Source: Pyronema omphalodes (lineage: Eukaryota; Ascomycota; Pezizomycetes; Pezizales; Pyronemataceae). From it: a DNA stretch of 64,000 bases. The position numbers were made by a program, and so were the translations under genes. Below are positions 1 to 11,774 of the stretch, piece after piece; position 1 is the first letter of the stretch; every line of letters begins with the position of its first letter. The stretch covers positions 62,001 to 126,000 of the forward strand of contig JAJJXM010000005.1 in assembly GCA_024516155.1 (NCBI GenBank), given 5' to 3'. Below the pieces are notes generated by a model. It ran no database searches. It was given only the letters and a program-made list of their open reading frames with translations, and had not been told where the DNA came from.

Positions 1-729
1 CTGTCGTAATCTGTAGGCCTTATCAACAGACAATTTGATCGTCTATATCGGTATCGGTATCGTGGGGGTATTTTGTTGAAGCTTTCGAATTCTGAATGGC
101 GTTGATACGGGGCGTTGCTGGGGCGTTGCCAGGGCGTTGCCGGAGCTCCAGAAAAATACGGAGGTGTTTTGGGGTTGCACCGACTGCAGGTTGCGGCTTG
201 AACCTGGAGCCTTGAGCTATGGCTTTGGATATGGATTGGGGGCCGCGCCGCCGCGTAGCAAGGGTTGGCGGACGACCTACATACATAGACACGACACGCG
301 CCGTAGCTGTGGTAATGGTATGTATGTATGTATGTATGTATATGTATGCACAGTAATGGGAATGGGAATCGGAATGGGTAACTTTAAAAAAATTTCGTGT
401 GGGTATGGTAGGTAACGTGCAACTATGACTACATCTGACAACACGAAACGTCATATCAACTTTGAATGCGCTGAGTTGCGTCGGATTATGACTATGGAGG
501 AAGGCTATGAAAAGACAAAATCTATGGGGTTCAGATAGTCTTCCTTCCTTCTAATATCTGTTGTTCTTTTTTTATTTGAAAAAGAGAGAGAGAGAGAGGA
601 TATTCACGAAACGAAACGAAATATAAACTACACTCGCTATCTCAAAGTTACCGGGAAGACCCACCAAACGCAACGCTGCCTCCCAAACCCCCCGCGTCCA
701 CCGACCCCACCAACGACATACCTACCGCA
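1..729. other. Intergenic start of window with TATG and GA microsatellites
   Basis: No supported gene. It contains a TATG tetranucleotide array at about 317-348 and a short GA array at about 580-599. The overlapping ORFs on both strands at 23-454 are compositionally repetitive and match no family I know. The final 100 bases are the likely promoter of the downstream peptidyl-tRNA hydrolase gene. Confidence 0.5.
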
Positions 730-1579
730 ATGACAGTCGCACCTGTCTCCCGACGATTACTCGTAAGTCTACCTGCCAGCTTCTGACCTTGGAGACATTC
801 CCCTTCTCTCCAAACCCCCCAATTCTCGATCCCCACAACCTCTCTAACCACCACAGGTCTGTTCCCTCGGCAACCCAGGTCCGCAATATGCCCTCACACG
901 CCACAGCGCCGGACACATTCTCCTCCGTCTCAGCAGTTCCTCGCTAGGATCACCACCATTACAAAAAGACAGCCGATACAAAGGGCCGATAACACGTACA
1001 CCGTGCGGGACGTATACATTTTTCGCCTCACCATCATATATGAATGTTAGCGGGCCAGCATTGAAACATGCCTGGAAGACGTTTTTGGGGGAGATGCAAG
1101 GAATTGATAAGGAGAATGCGTTGATGGTTGTGCTGCATGATGATATGGAGAAACCACCGGGGCAGTGTAGGTTTAGAAGAACGGGAAGTGCGCAGGGTCA
1201 TAATGGACTGAAGTCCGTGATGGAGAGTTTTGGGTCTAAGGTTAGTGAGACATTGGGAGGGAGGTGGAGGACGAGTGGGAGAGGAAGGGAGAGAAAGAGT
1301 GAGAGAGAAATATGAGAATGGATGCGGGAGAGAGGGAAGAGAGGACCAGAGGAAGTGAGAAATATCGCCAGAACCATCCGCTAACAAACCTTCCTTCCTT
1401 TCTTTCTTCAGGATATTCTACGAATCGGAATCGGTATCGGACGGCCCAAAGAGCGAGAACCAGTAGCAGTAGCAGACTACGTATTACGACAACCGATGCC
1501 CCGTGAGATGCAAGAACTAGAGACAACAGCTGTGGAAAAGGTAATTAGTCATTTAAAACATATTCAGCAGGGACTGTAA
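730..1579 (+). CDS. PTH1: Peptidyl-tRNA hydrolase, Pth1 family
   Basis: Hydrolyses the ester bond of peptidyl-tRNAs that drop off ribosomes, recycling tRNA; fungal Pth1 enzymes are generally mitochondrial or cytosolic. Model: exons 730-762, 857-1240 and 1412-1579, introns GTAAGT..CAG and GTTAGT..CAG, all junctions phase 0, 194 aa, the usual length for the family. Seen directly: the LGNPGPQY start motif with N17, TRHSAGH with catalytic H27, LHDDMEKPPG with D106, and GHNGLKS with N127. Spacings N17-H27 and D106-N127 equal those of E. coli Pth (N10, H20, D93, N114), so the active site looks complete. The first exon codes only 11 residues and has no clear mitochondrial presequence. ATG 730 was chosen because it puts the LGNPG motif near the N-terminus and is followed by a good 5' splice site. 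Confidence 0.93.
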
Positions 1580-2191
1580 TGTAAAGGAGTTTTTTTCTGG
1601 TAGAGGGGTAGAAGGTGTAGAAGTTTTTCTGGTGGAAGGTATAAATGGTATGGGATGGGATGGGGAAAATATACGGTGCATAGAGATATCAGGCATGTAG
1701 AGATGATATCACAGTTGGCATATGTAGAAATATGCTACCTCTCGCTAGAGCAGTGCGAGGAGTTTTGTCAAAGAATGGTGGAGGAAAATAGAGGATTTAG
1801 ATTCTCTATTGGATACCTTAGACATATACAGGATGGGGAAAGGAATTAATAAGGTGGACATGCAATTGAAATAATTGTGTCATGTCACTCGAAATAGAAT
1901 AAAATCACCACTCAAAATAATATTGGATGACATATTGTCTATAGTTTTCTGAGCCATATATATATTTACAGCAAAGTGATATTGGGTTTTGTATAAGTAA
2001 CATAACGACGCATAACGACATTTTTATCGTGAATACCGCTGGGTGATCTTCTCTCCCCAGTCATGATTCACGCAGAGACCAAATGAGAATCTGAAAAAAC
2101 CGAGACAAGAAGAAATGTTATTCTATCCACAAGCGGCATTCGAAAGCCAGAAAAATACATTTTACGCGGTATTATTTTATAACGCACGTTC
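1580..2191. other. 3' intergenic region, no gene seen
   Basis: AT-rich spacer between the convergent peptidyl-tRNA hydrolase and ATP synthase subunit d genes. Only short ORFs without recognisable domains occur. It presumably holds both 3' UTRs and terminators. Confidence 0.5.
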
Positions 2192-3176
2192 TTACAAGAG
2201 AGAGAGGTCTCCGAACTTCTCCTATATGGTTGTTAGTACCTGCATATAACAATTGATCCTCCCCTCTCCCCTCCACCAAATTCCTCCGCTGAACCCATAG
2301 GAGGATCCAGAGAATTCGAAAGACCCGGTGGAGGATCAGGTGGGTGAAGCTGAGGGCGCGTACCTTGTATCCAGGGGGCATCCATCGTCCCTTGGTGACC
2401 ATCTGCTCAGTGCGGACGTCAATGTCAGGGCGGGCAGCGGCGATGTCATCCTAAAAATTTGGGTCAGCATCCGTCAATTCAATATATGCGGGGTCCGGGG
2501 GTGATAATTTGTGGAGGAAGCGGCGGAATTGGCGGCATTGGTCAACGCGGTAGGGACGCGATGGGCTTCCATAACGAGTCTATGTGAATAGAACCCAATC
2601 CTTGTTCCATCGCGTCGAATCCCTCCGAGTCCATATCCAATTCCAATTCCACTTGCTTCCCCGCCACCAATCACCCCCGCCGAGAGTACATACAACAGTG
2701 AGGTCATCGAAAGAGCGGGCCTCAGAGATGTTCTTAAGGGTCATGTTCAAGTCCTTAAGCTCAGCGTCGACCTTAGACTTGGTGGTCTCAGCGTTCTTGA
2801 TGGCAGCCTGCTCGAACTGAGTGATAGCGGCGATAGTCTTGGAGACGTCGTAAGTCTTAGGCTTGAAGGCCTTGTAAGCGGACTCGATCTCGTCGATGAT
2901 GGCCTGGTTCTTGAGGATGGCACGGTAGGCGGCGAAGTCGACCTCCTGGGACTGCTCAGAGAGAACAACGACCTTTCTGCGGGCGTCCTCGTTGCGCTTC
3001 TTGAAAGCCTGGAGCTGAGCAGCAGTCTGGCCCTTTAGTCCGAGGGTCGAAGTGATCTTCGCCCAGTCAATCTTGAGCGCGGCGCTGCGCTGTAGTAGGT
3101 CATTTCGTTAGATGTTGGTCGAAAAGTATGACAGCGAAAAAAGGTGAATGATGGAACGTACTGCGGGTGCGGACAT
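2192..3176 (-). CDS. ATP7: ATP synthase subunit d, mitochondrial (peripheral stalk)
   Basis: Subunit of the F1Fo-ATP synthase peripheral stalk in the inner mitochondrial membrane. Exons on the minus strand: 3176-3162, 3089-2694, 2450-2364 and 2221-2192; all introns GT..AG and phase 0; the last intron has a perfect TACTAAC branch site. The 175-aa product (MSAPA, then [12 protein letters not shown].., ending EKFGDLSLL) matches subunit d in length and layout: an N-terminal DWAKI region, a long central helical segment rich in K/E/A, and a C-terminal [13 protein letters not shown] motif. The family has no cleaved presequence. The reading frame stays open upstream through an in-frame ATG at 3347, which could add 57 residues; the MSAPA start was preferred because it gives the family's usual N-terminus. 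Confidence 0.92.
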
Positions 3177-3984
3177 CGTGACGTGTGGTGGTTGTGTTGG
3201 AGGATGGGCGGGTTCGGTCGGGCGATTGTGGGTTTGCACACTGGTTTCGTTCCGGAGATGAGTGTTCAGCCGCAGGCTTGGCGCCCCACCACTGGGTTTT
3301 GCATGTTGCGTCACTCGGGCGGCGTTCTTGCTGATCTTGGGAGGCATGATGGGTCGTGAGATGGATTGCTTTACAATATGAATACAGTTGCAGATGATTT
3401 CTACAACCTTTGGGAAGCGATTGACTTGCCGTTACTACGATAGTAAAATCCGGCCTTTCGTCATGACCTCGGCAGAATTGGTTCCGCGACCCCTTCGCCG
3501 GCAATGTTGATAACTGGGTAGGCGCCAATGAATCATGTAGAACTGGATATATTTGTTTGAGCACAATTAAATTCCAGCAGCCGGAAGGTCGAAAAATACA
3601 TTGCCGAAACCTCCATCAACCCTATGCGCTTAATTCACCGAACAAGCGCGTAAGTGCAAGAATTAGCGCGGATCCGAAGTCCGGCGTCCACATTCGAGTC
3701 AGACCGCATGATCGGATGTAACATTGTGAGTGGGTATTTATGATAGTTATGAACGGTAATATCCATAGCTAATTACATCAAATTAAGATATTTCAAGCAC
3801 ACTAAGGAATAAATTTTAAGTTGTTTTCATCTCCCATATTGACGATAATCGATATCTAATATTTAAATTGATCTTCGAAATTTATAAATCATCACTCGTT
3901 TACCAACCATCCCTTGTCCAATTCCCCAAAGGCATTGTCTACTCATAACTTATCACCAGCCCTTTCGAATCTCCAGATAACCAA
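3177..3984. other. Leader of ATP7 plus intergenic DNA
   Basis: The stretch upstream of the ATP synthase subunit d start keeps an open minus-strand frame to an ATG at 3345-3347, in frame with the subunit d start. The rest up to the SARAF stop at 3985 is AT-rich and shows no gene, tRNA or repeat that I can support. Confidence 0.45.
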
Positions 3985-5146
3985 CTACCTCCTTCTACTC
4001 TGTCCAAACCCAGTACTCTCATGTCTCGCGCCCATACTCGAGCTCTCACCTCCAGAGGACCACGATCCTCCACCACCAGCATTTCCATAACTCTCCCTCC
4101 TCCTTTCCTGAGTCGTATTACTTCTTCCAGACCCTCTATTTCCCGCCATATACCCAGCCGCTGCACCAGCCGCTGCTCCTGACCAAAATCCTGGTGTCCA
4201 TGCACCACCTCTTGCACCCTGTTGTTGGCCCATCCACGATTTTGGCGGTCTGGGATCATAAGGTGGTGGGGGATCATCGTCGTTTCCTCCTCCACCAAAC
4301 CAAGGACGTCCAGCTGGTGGGGGTACGCCAGGAGCAGGAGGATTGCGAGCTGCGGTGAAGGCGGAGTAAATTATCCAGATACAGATGGATGCGAAGATTA
4401 AGTTGAAGGCTATGGTGAAGAAATTACCTATGAGGGGGTATTAGTGATTCGTCTTTCTAGCACTTGGGAAGGAACTATGAAACTGTAGGATTTGTAGATT
4501 ATGAGATTGGAGATGGTGCATTGTGGGACTTTCGGAGGGGACTTGAATATTCTAGAAGAGGGGAAAAAAAAACATACCCGGTTTATCAGCTCCCATCCCA
4601 TTCAGTTTCCTCTTAAAGCTCCCACCATATTTCTCATAGCCCTCATCCGTTAACGCAAGTCTATACTGCACACCACAAGACCCTGAAACACAAATTAGCT
4701 CTATCATTCTCCCCATCCCGGTCCCTCCAAAACCTCTCCACCATAACAAAACTCCTCCCCTCAGAAAAGAATCCCAAAAACGTACCTTTCAGCACATACT
4801 GATCCTCACTATCCCTATAACCCTCACAAACAACATCCGTAGACCCCAACTTAAACCACTTCGGTAAATCGGCCTTACATTCCCAACTAACATCTTCATC
4901 TCCATAATCACTTCCCATATTTGTACAACGCATTACATCGACTTCATATAAACCCTGTGCAGCACCCCCAATACATTCCAGCTGCTTAACGGGTGCGAGA
5001 CGTCGACCCGTCGTTAATGCATCGGATCGTAGAGTCAGGCTTTTGATTTTTGATAGTAGAACTTTTTGGTCGGCGCCGTAGGCGGTGGTTGGTATTGTGG
5101 CGGAGAGTAGGGATATGAGACTGAGGACGAGGGGGTGCGGTTTCAT
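3985..5146 (-). CDS. SARAF/TMEM66-family ER membrane protein
   Basis: Family members regulate store-operated calcium entry in animals; the fungal role is little known. Minus-strand exons 5146-4786, 4682-4578 and 4427-3985, introns GTACGT..CAG and GTATGT..TAG, 302 aa. Seen: a hydrophobic signal peptide (about residues 1-24, ending TTAYG), a cysteine-containing luminal domain (ECIGG, CTNMGSDYGDEDVSWECKA, VVCEGY, SCGVQYRL), one transmembrane segment at about 157-179 (FFTIAFNLIFASICIWIIY), then a cytosolic tail rich in Pro, Gly and Arg (PPPPYDPRPP, GSGR). This order is diagnostic of SARAF. The gene is divergent from PAM16 with 466 bp between starts. An in-frame ATG at 5380 would add 78 residues, but it spans a TTCACA-type repeat and would bury the signal peptide. 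Confidence 0.88.
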
Positions 5147-5612
5147 GGTTTCGAATGTGAATGTGAATGTGAATGTTGATCTGGATTTCGAATCTGGATC
5201 TGGATCTGGGTTTAGGACGTATGATATCGATAAGGTGTAGGTGAGAGATAAAACAGGCGGGAAGCTTAGTGAATTGATGAAGGTTCTTCGTAGGCAACAG
5301 GAGGCACGGAGACGCAGATATACGGGAACGAGGATAAGCAGTAATGGCGACGTTAAGACGGAGTGGCAATTGAGAGGCAAATAACTGTAGTTCGATGTGT
5401 CAAGATATGTGTTTCGTGGCAGCTCCTAGCTTGTACGCCTTACAGAGCTGCTGGTGCGCTGCTGCTGCTGCTGCTGCTGCGGTAGATCCCTGCATTACGC
5501 GCATTGCCCCGCGTCGCTATCGGCGTCGCTATCGGCGTCGCATCTAGAGAATCAAGAGAATCTTGAAGTCCGCACGACCCATTTTCTTTTCCCTCTCGGC
5601 AGCACCTCAGCC
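5147..5612. promoter_or_regulatory. Divergent promoter between SARAF and PAM16
   Basis: The 466-bp region separates two divergently oriented starts. It holds a CTG/CAG trinucleotide array at about 5459-5480 and a hexamer-like AATGTG/GGATCT run just upstream of the SARAF start (about 5150-5210). No TATA box is convincing. Shared regulation is an inference from orientation only. Confidence 0.4.
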
Positions 5613-6141
5613 ATGGTAAGTTTCCCTCCCTATCCCCCATATCCCCAATTCCAGCATAACAGTCGCAATCACTAACCCTTCTTCCCACCAGCCACGAATC
5701 CTAACCTCCCTCCGTTCCAAGTACCGACAAGTAATAACCGAAGCGTTCGAAGCGACAAAAAAGAGCTCTACCTCGGGGGGCTTCGATTCCTTTTCCTCAA
5801 CCGCGTCGTATGAAGCATCCGGAGCACGAGCACGGGCAAGACAACGAGCATTAGGAAACCTTGATTTTGCTAGTAAAAATGCCATGACGTTATCTGAAGC
5901 GTGTCAAATTTTGAATGTGAGACCATTACAAGATGGTAAAACCGACATGGAGGTGGTTATGAATAGGTTCAAGAGGCTGTTTGATGTGAATGATCCAGAG
6001 GCGGGGGGGAGCTTTTATTTACAAAGTAAGGTTCTGAGAGCCAGACAGAGGATTGAGGCGGAGGTTAGGAAGAAGGAAGAGGAGGAGGAGAGGGAGGCGG
6101 AATTGCAGGGTGGGTGGAGGCCGAAGTTGTTTAATAGGTGA
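5613..6141 (+). CDS. PAM16: Mitochondrial import motor subunit Pam16/Tim16
   Basis: J-like subunit of the presequence translocase-associated motor; it binds and restrains Pam18 at TIM23 on the matrix side. Exons 5613-5615 (the ATG alone) and 5692-6141, with a GTAAGT..CAG intron carrying CTAAC; 150 aa, close to yeast Pam16 (149 aa). Seen: MTLSEACQILNV at residues 66-77 followed by VVMNRFKRLFDVNDPEAGGSFYLQSKV, the Pam16 signature, with no HPD tripeptide, as expected for its degenerate J domain. The tail is an acidic and basic EEEEE segment. Oddity: the first exon is a single codon, and the usual hydrophobic N-terminal stretch of Pam16 is replaced by a more polar one (PRILTSLRSKYRQVITEAF), so the true 5' end may differ. 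The C-terminal half is certain. Confidence 0.85.
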
Positions 6142-6779
6142 GGGAAGAGGGGGGTGTATGATAAGCCTGGATAAGATGGCGTGGGTGAGAATGTATGATA
6201 TGAATTGTGGGAATCGACGGTGAGATGGGATATGTACGTTAGAATAGAAGAATCCACGGCGATACCAGGCAGCCGCGGTATGATAGACAATTAGAGATAT
6301 AAGTTTATAACTCAAATATGGTTGTTGAGAAGAACTGGAGCGGAGGTAGAGGAATATGGAAATCATAGACAATATAGTCACGGTAGAACTTATTCAAATC
6401 AAGAACTTTAGAATAGATATGGCCATCATATAGAGAAGAAATTATGAATATTTGATACCGAACAGACATTTTAAAACGTGAAGTTGGGGGATAATTTTCT
6501 ATCACTCTCTCATCTCATCAACCCCGGAAATCAAACCAAATCAGAACCAGAAAACTATGTCTTCAATATTGACATTTCCCGAACAACGCCCTACAAACTC
6601 AAAGCCCCATGGTATAAACATTGACGTGCTGTAGCATACCCTCTCGATGCCATCTCGATGCCGCTAGCTCCCTTTGAAAAAAAAAATGAAAAAACAGCCT
6701 AGAAATAAACGACGCAGAAAAACGAAACGAATGGAAAATAAAACAACGGAAACCCCATTGGCCTTTGAGGTGAAGTAGC
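6142..6779. other. Convergent spacer PAM16/RVS161
   Basis: AT-rich 3' flanks of the two convergent genes. Nothing beyond probable 3' UTRs is visible. Confidence 0.45.
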
Positions 6780-8413
6780 CTACGAGGCTCCGGCAATTGA
6801 CAAGTCTCGAATTTCCTGCAATACCTGCTCTACCCTCTGGTCCAAATGGCCCTGTGCGTACTGCTCTCTGGTGTTCGGGTCCAGGTACTGCTGAACCTGT
6901 GCCATTCTCGAGTATGCCTCCGCACAAACTATCATGCCATTAGCCTCAACTTCGAAAAGTACCACTCAATTCACCATGCACACCCTCCATAATCCATATT
7001 CTCCGGGGAACTCACATCTCAACTGAATCTTGACCAAGGCCTCGAAACTTGGGTCCAAATACGGCACTCTAAGGTCAATCAACTGAGGAATCTCAGTAGT
7101 CAACTGCTCATTTAAGCCCTCATAGACATCCCTTGCCATCTGTGCCTCTTTTTCCGTTCTAGGAAGCTTTGACGGGTCCTTGTCAGGCTTGTCGACAAGC
7201 TTCTTAACCTTCGCTCTCATCTGGTCGTAATCAAGCAACTTGTGGTTTCGCTTCTTGATACATTCATTGATGTCGGGGAAGTAGGCGCAGAAACGAGAGA
7301 TAGGCTCCAGGACAGTGGTTCTGTAGGGTCCGTCCAATGATTTAATTGTCTCAGCGTCGAGTTCCTCCACTGCTTGCTTGTAGGAACGAGAGACACCGTC
7401 GCGAGTGCCGGCGTCACCGTAGAAGGCGTCGATAGTTTCGGCGATGCGCATCTGGGAGGCTGTCATAGCTATATGGATGTTAGCTATTGTTATAAAGCCG
7501 AAGCTCAGTTCAAAGCTCTAACGGGAGATCGACATATCGGAATAGCGACGATCCCCTAAGAGCTCCCAAAGCTTCACAGAAGCTTAATAGAGTCTGGCAA
7601 GGTTACTCACCACGTAAAGCGTCCAAATAACCCTTTGCCTCCTTCTGAAGCTTGTTCGCCGCCGCTTCCATAGTGCGGAATCGACTGTACATCCATTCGT
7701 CAGCCCATGTTCGAAGATCTTCGATTATCCCTCCTCTTCATGCCCCGCCGATTCTGTGCCCGGAGCTATATGCCCGTTGCCCATTGCGCATTCGTAGCCC
7801 AAGTCCACCCCAAGTCCACCGCAACACCTTGGTTGTGCATAGAAGCTCCCCAGAAGCCCAAAGCAGCGGGGCCTTATGCAGGTACAGCTTCAGGGCTATA
7901 TATGTAGCTCCAGCCCTATCCGCACACACAGGGCCTCAGGGTAGGGGCATGGTAGGCCGTAGCAAACAGACCAGTTCGCATAGGAAGCGGAGTGGAATGG
8001 CATTCGGAAAGGTGGTTACCAACCGTTCTTCAACCTCGTAATCGCGATCATTTGTTTTCTCGATTTGTCCGGCTTTCATCATCACCTGGACTGTTGTCCG
8101 GTTGACGGTTTTCTTGAAGCCTGTGTTTGAGTGTTAATACTGCATTCTTACAGCTAATTCTTGACCCTCATAGCCCTTCAAATCTAGGTTACATTGTGCT
8201 CAGTTGCAACATGTAAAGCTACTTTGATATCTCTAATCTCATGATATCTCTTGTGTTGTAACTCCTAGGGCTCAGGGTTACATGCGGGGGAAGTCTGGGC
8301 AGCGGGCAGCGGAGAGGGGAGGGTGTCTTCTCGAACACAGGGTGAAGGCGGAGGAAGGCAGACGGCGGTAGGAGAAGATAACTAGGAGGAGTAAACATAC
8401 CCGCCCAACTCAT
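6780..8413 (-). CDS. RVS161: BAR-domain protein Rvs161 (amphiphysin-like)
   Basis: Binds curved membranes and acts with Rvs167 in vesicle scission during endocytosis and in actin organisation. Minus-strand exons: 8413-8401, 8120-8024, 7684-7611, 7468-7016 and 6928-6780; introns GT..AG (280, 339, 142 and 87 nt), with frame kept through all phases. The 261-aa product compares with 265 in yeast. It starts MSWAGFKK and contains the family landmarks EERRFRTMEAAANKLQKEAK, KSLDGPYRTTVLEPI, KKLVDKP, LPRTEKEAQMARDVYE and LRVPYLDPSFEALVKIQLRF. It is a BAR domain over nearly the whole length, with no SH3 domain, which separates Rvs161 from Rvs167. The second intron uses a weaker GTTGGT donor, but the alternative breaks the conserved ERRF. 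Confidence 0.93.
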
Positions 8414-10900
8414 GATGTCTGTTTAATCACTGTCGCTCCTTTGGATAATTCGATATTTGGTGCGAAAGTAGCAAGGGGTGATCCTTCAATGTCGGAACCT
8501 CCGTTTGATCTGTTCACTCTATCTTGTCGCTCTGTTCACTCTGTATTATCGGTCTTATTCGTTCTTGTCGCTCTGTTGTATGTTTATCGTCCCTTAATTT
8601 CGCACAATAGCTCCGTCTCGTCTTGTCTGGACTGTTGTAGCTCCACAGTGTGCTTCGCGGTGCTTCGTTGGGTCGCTGTTGGCTGTGGCGTTGATGGTGA
8701 AGTTGGGCTGGTTGGCTTCGTTGCCTGGCTGGTTCTCGGACTCTTGTTACTGGCACGGCCGCGTGTCTTGTGGCAGTGTCCCTGGTTGCTTTACTTTGCT
8801 GCCATAATTGGGCTGGGCTCGGCACGGTCAAGGATGCCGGGTGCCTTGTGTTGGGCCATGTGGGTGGTCCGGGCTGAGATTTGGGTCTATGACGTCTTTG
8901 GCATGTATGCATTTCGATTTTCGATGCCATGCCATGCAATTTGAGCTTTTCTATTCAAGCGTGGGCAGAGATCTGGAAGCTTGATTGATCGTCATGAGCA
9001 GAGTAGAGTAGAGCAGGGGGAGAGAACAGAAGAGAAAAGATATATTATGAATTTCAAGATGATTTAAACATGCAAAAAAAACAAATAAAAACAAAATAAA
9101 AACAAAAATATGTGATCCGACATGCAAATTCCAAGCTTCACTTCATCTGTTTATGCTCCTCAAAAGTTAAAAAAGACTCGGTAATTCATCATTCCGGATC
9201 GTTGTCGTCCTTCTCATCCTTTTTTCCAGCGTGGTTCCAAAACCTTTCCTTCTCCGTAATTTACCTTTTCCTCTTTTTCCTTACTCCGGCGTGTTGTGCT
9301 CTGAACAGCATAAGCATAGCACTTAGCCCGGAACCAAAACGCTTAGTGCACGGGCGCGCTCGGGAACGGCGTAAACGGCAGCCGAGCCGCTGGTTCTGGT
9401 TAAGAATTCGGAATTGAAGTGGGTTCAGATGTGTAAGAAATATTCGGTGTATGTAGCTTTATTTTTATGGTCCATATTTCGGTGACAGCGAACCGTAAAT
9501 CACGGATATCATCCTTGTGGAATGTAATGTTTACATATCGACATATTGCTCGGACTAGTGAGGGTATATATTCACAACCGAAATTATGTATATGTAACGA
9601 GCTCTCGGTAACGGTTGTATATATACAGAATATCTAATCCAAATACACCAAAACAAACGGAAGAATACCCGTCGTGGTATGTAATCACCATTAATGACTT
9701 TATCTTCGGTACGGGTATTTCGGTGGGGCTTTTATCTCTGCTCGTGACCATTTGCTTTACTCGGAGTAGTGACAGCCAGAGCATGTACGTAGAGTATCCA
9801 CAAGCTTAGCGTCAAGCAGCCCCGGGCAGCCTCGAGCAGCCTTCCAAAACACACAATCCACCTCTTCTGTAGTAAATCAATAAAGTAGAATTCCCTCTCC
9901 CCCACATACCACAATAACTCATCAAGGTCTATATAACAAACGTAATAAACTATAACCAAGCAATCTCACACCACCCTCAATATTCAAACCCTGAAAATCT
10001 ACCGCAATTCCCTGTACTGCATATGTATGTAGTTAACCATGATCACTCTGTATGTGTATATATTCACGATTACTCAACACCACATCATCATCTATGTACA
10101 CAGCAAGCATGTGGTCATCCCATCAACAATCCCATCGTCCCATAATTCCACTATAATCCCGTCATTCATCATCCATGTCTATGAACCACGTAATAACACC
10201 AATTTCCGTTTTTGCTCCACTCCACCTGTGATACTACACGTCACTTCCATGATCAGAGTATCTACCGATCTGTATGTAATATATCTCTGTATCTACGTAA
10301 ACCCCGGGTGTCTACATCAGAATACCGTCATACGCACCTAGCCAAGCTATAACCTGGGCCCTGGGGTTTATATTAATGTTCATCGTGTACAGTCGGTATT
10401 TCACAACTAGGGTTACGTCATCTATTCATAACATCCATAACATCCATAACATCCCAGCATGCTAAGGTTCAATATAATCCCCTAGAATCACAGAATAGCA
10501 CTATGTAACCATCTAGCTGTAAGTACAATTCCAATAACTAAACAAAATAAACCCTACCAGAAGTCGACCCTGAATAAAAAAACCCCCCCATTCGAGAACA
10601 GGAAAGGGGGTAAATGGTGTAACATCAGCAATGGAAGGGTGGAGATAGAAGCCAGATGGAAATTAGATACTGCTTGACTATTGGTTAATGGTACAATATA
10701 TATCAAGTGATGACTTGACTAATGATATTGAACAGAAAATATAAGCAAAAAGATAGTCAAGTATTATGATTAGGCTTGTTAGGTTTATTAGCTTTTGAGG
10801 GAGACATTTGTTTTCCTATGGCTTTGGATGGTGTTTTCCGTGGCTTTGTTGAATAAGACTATCATTATCACCAGCTCAGGGATATTCTATCCTCTTATAA
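8414..10900. other. Gene-free region upstream of RVS161
   Basis: Several unrelated short ORFs lie here, including a 167-codon plus-strand one at 8441-8944 with a matching antisense ORF, but none has a family signature, splice structure or credible start context. The first few hundred bases are the probable RVS161 promoter. From about 9.4 kb on the DNA is AT-rich and rich in TATG/TACATA words. Confidence 0.45.
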
Positions 10901-11211
10901 GTTGTCATCAGTAACGATAGTCGATGGTTGATAGTTCGTAGTTCATAGTTCATAGTTTACGATACTTACTACTACATGATAACTTACCTCCATCCCTTAC
11001 ATACATACAAATTCTTTCCATCATAACCACAGCTAGACTAAAGTGTGAATACAATCTATATTCCCCGTAAAAATCCAAAATTCATCCCTGTCCCAGATTT
11101 CCAAGTTTCAAGTTGCAACTTTCAGCTCTGCAATGGTCACCCACATTCCAGACTGCCGGATCCTGTAGGATCATAGGGTTGCGGATTTGTAGAATTGCAA
11201 TTCCAGTAAAA

Positions 11212-11246
11212 GGTAAATGGTAGATGGTAGATGGTAGATGGTAGAT
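11212..11246. repeat. TAGATGG heptamer tandem array
   Basis: Head-to-tail copies of a 7-nt unit, about five copies, in a gene-free AT-rich stretch. Confidence 0.8.
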
Positions 11247-11424
11247 ATGATATACGTATTGACCCTTTATTACTGTATATATACTAATAAAAGAATCATA
11301 AGTATTAATTAGAATATAAACAAATCGAAAGACGAAAATGAGGAGAGGTCAAGGTTTGAAGGTTAGATCATCTACTGACCCGAACCTCTGAAGCAGCTGG
11401 TAGATAAACAAACTGAGCCGGCGT

Positions 11425-11445
11425 GGGGGGGGGGGGGGGGGGGGG
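11425..11445. repeat. G21 homopolymer
   Basis: An uninterrupted run of 21 guanines on the plus strand. The exact length may be uncertain in any sequencing technology. Confidence 0.85.
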
Positions 11446-11774
11446 TGGATGGATAATAATACAACATCGACATGAATACATGCAAGATACACTCTAGATA
11501 CCTCTACTACAACTGTCATGGAAATGATTAGTGATTATATCCATAGCTATGTATAAACATAGCTATGTATAAACATATCACAAAGCCATATCCACTGCCA
11601 CTGCTACTGCTACGGGATGGTAGGCAGTTTAGCGGCTTTCCAATTTATATAACATGAAAGATTGAAGATTTACTGTTTGTAGTTTGTAGTTCGTGGTTGA
11701 TAGACTAGGGGATTGCTTATAGGGTATTACAGTTATAGACGCGAAAGAAAAAGTGGAAGAGAAGAATGATATGT

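Noticed and set aside
5147..5380. 78-residue N-terminal extension of the SARAF-type protein
   Set aside because: It would place the signal peptide internally and is partly a simple-repeat translation; ATG 5146 fits the family.
8441..8944. 167-codon ORF on the plus strand with an antisense ORF of similar length
   Set aside because: No domain, no splice context, cysteine/leucine-biased composition, and it overlaps the RVS161 promoter.
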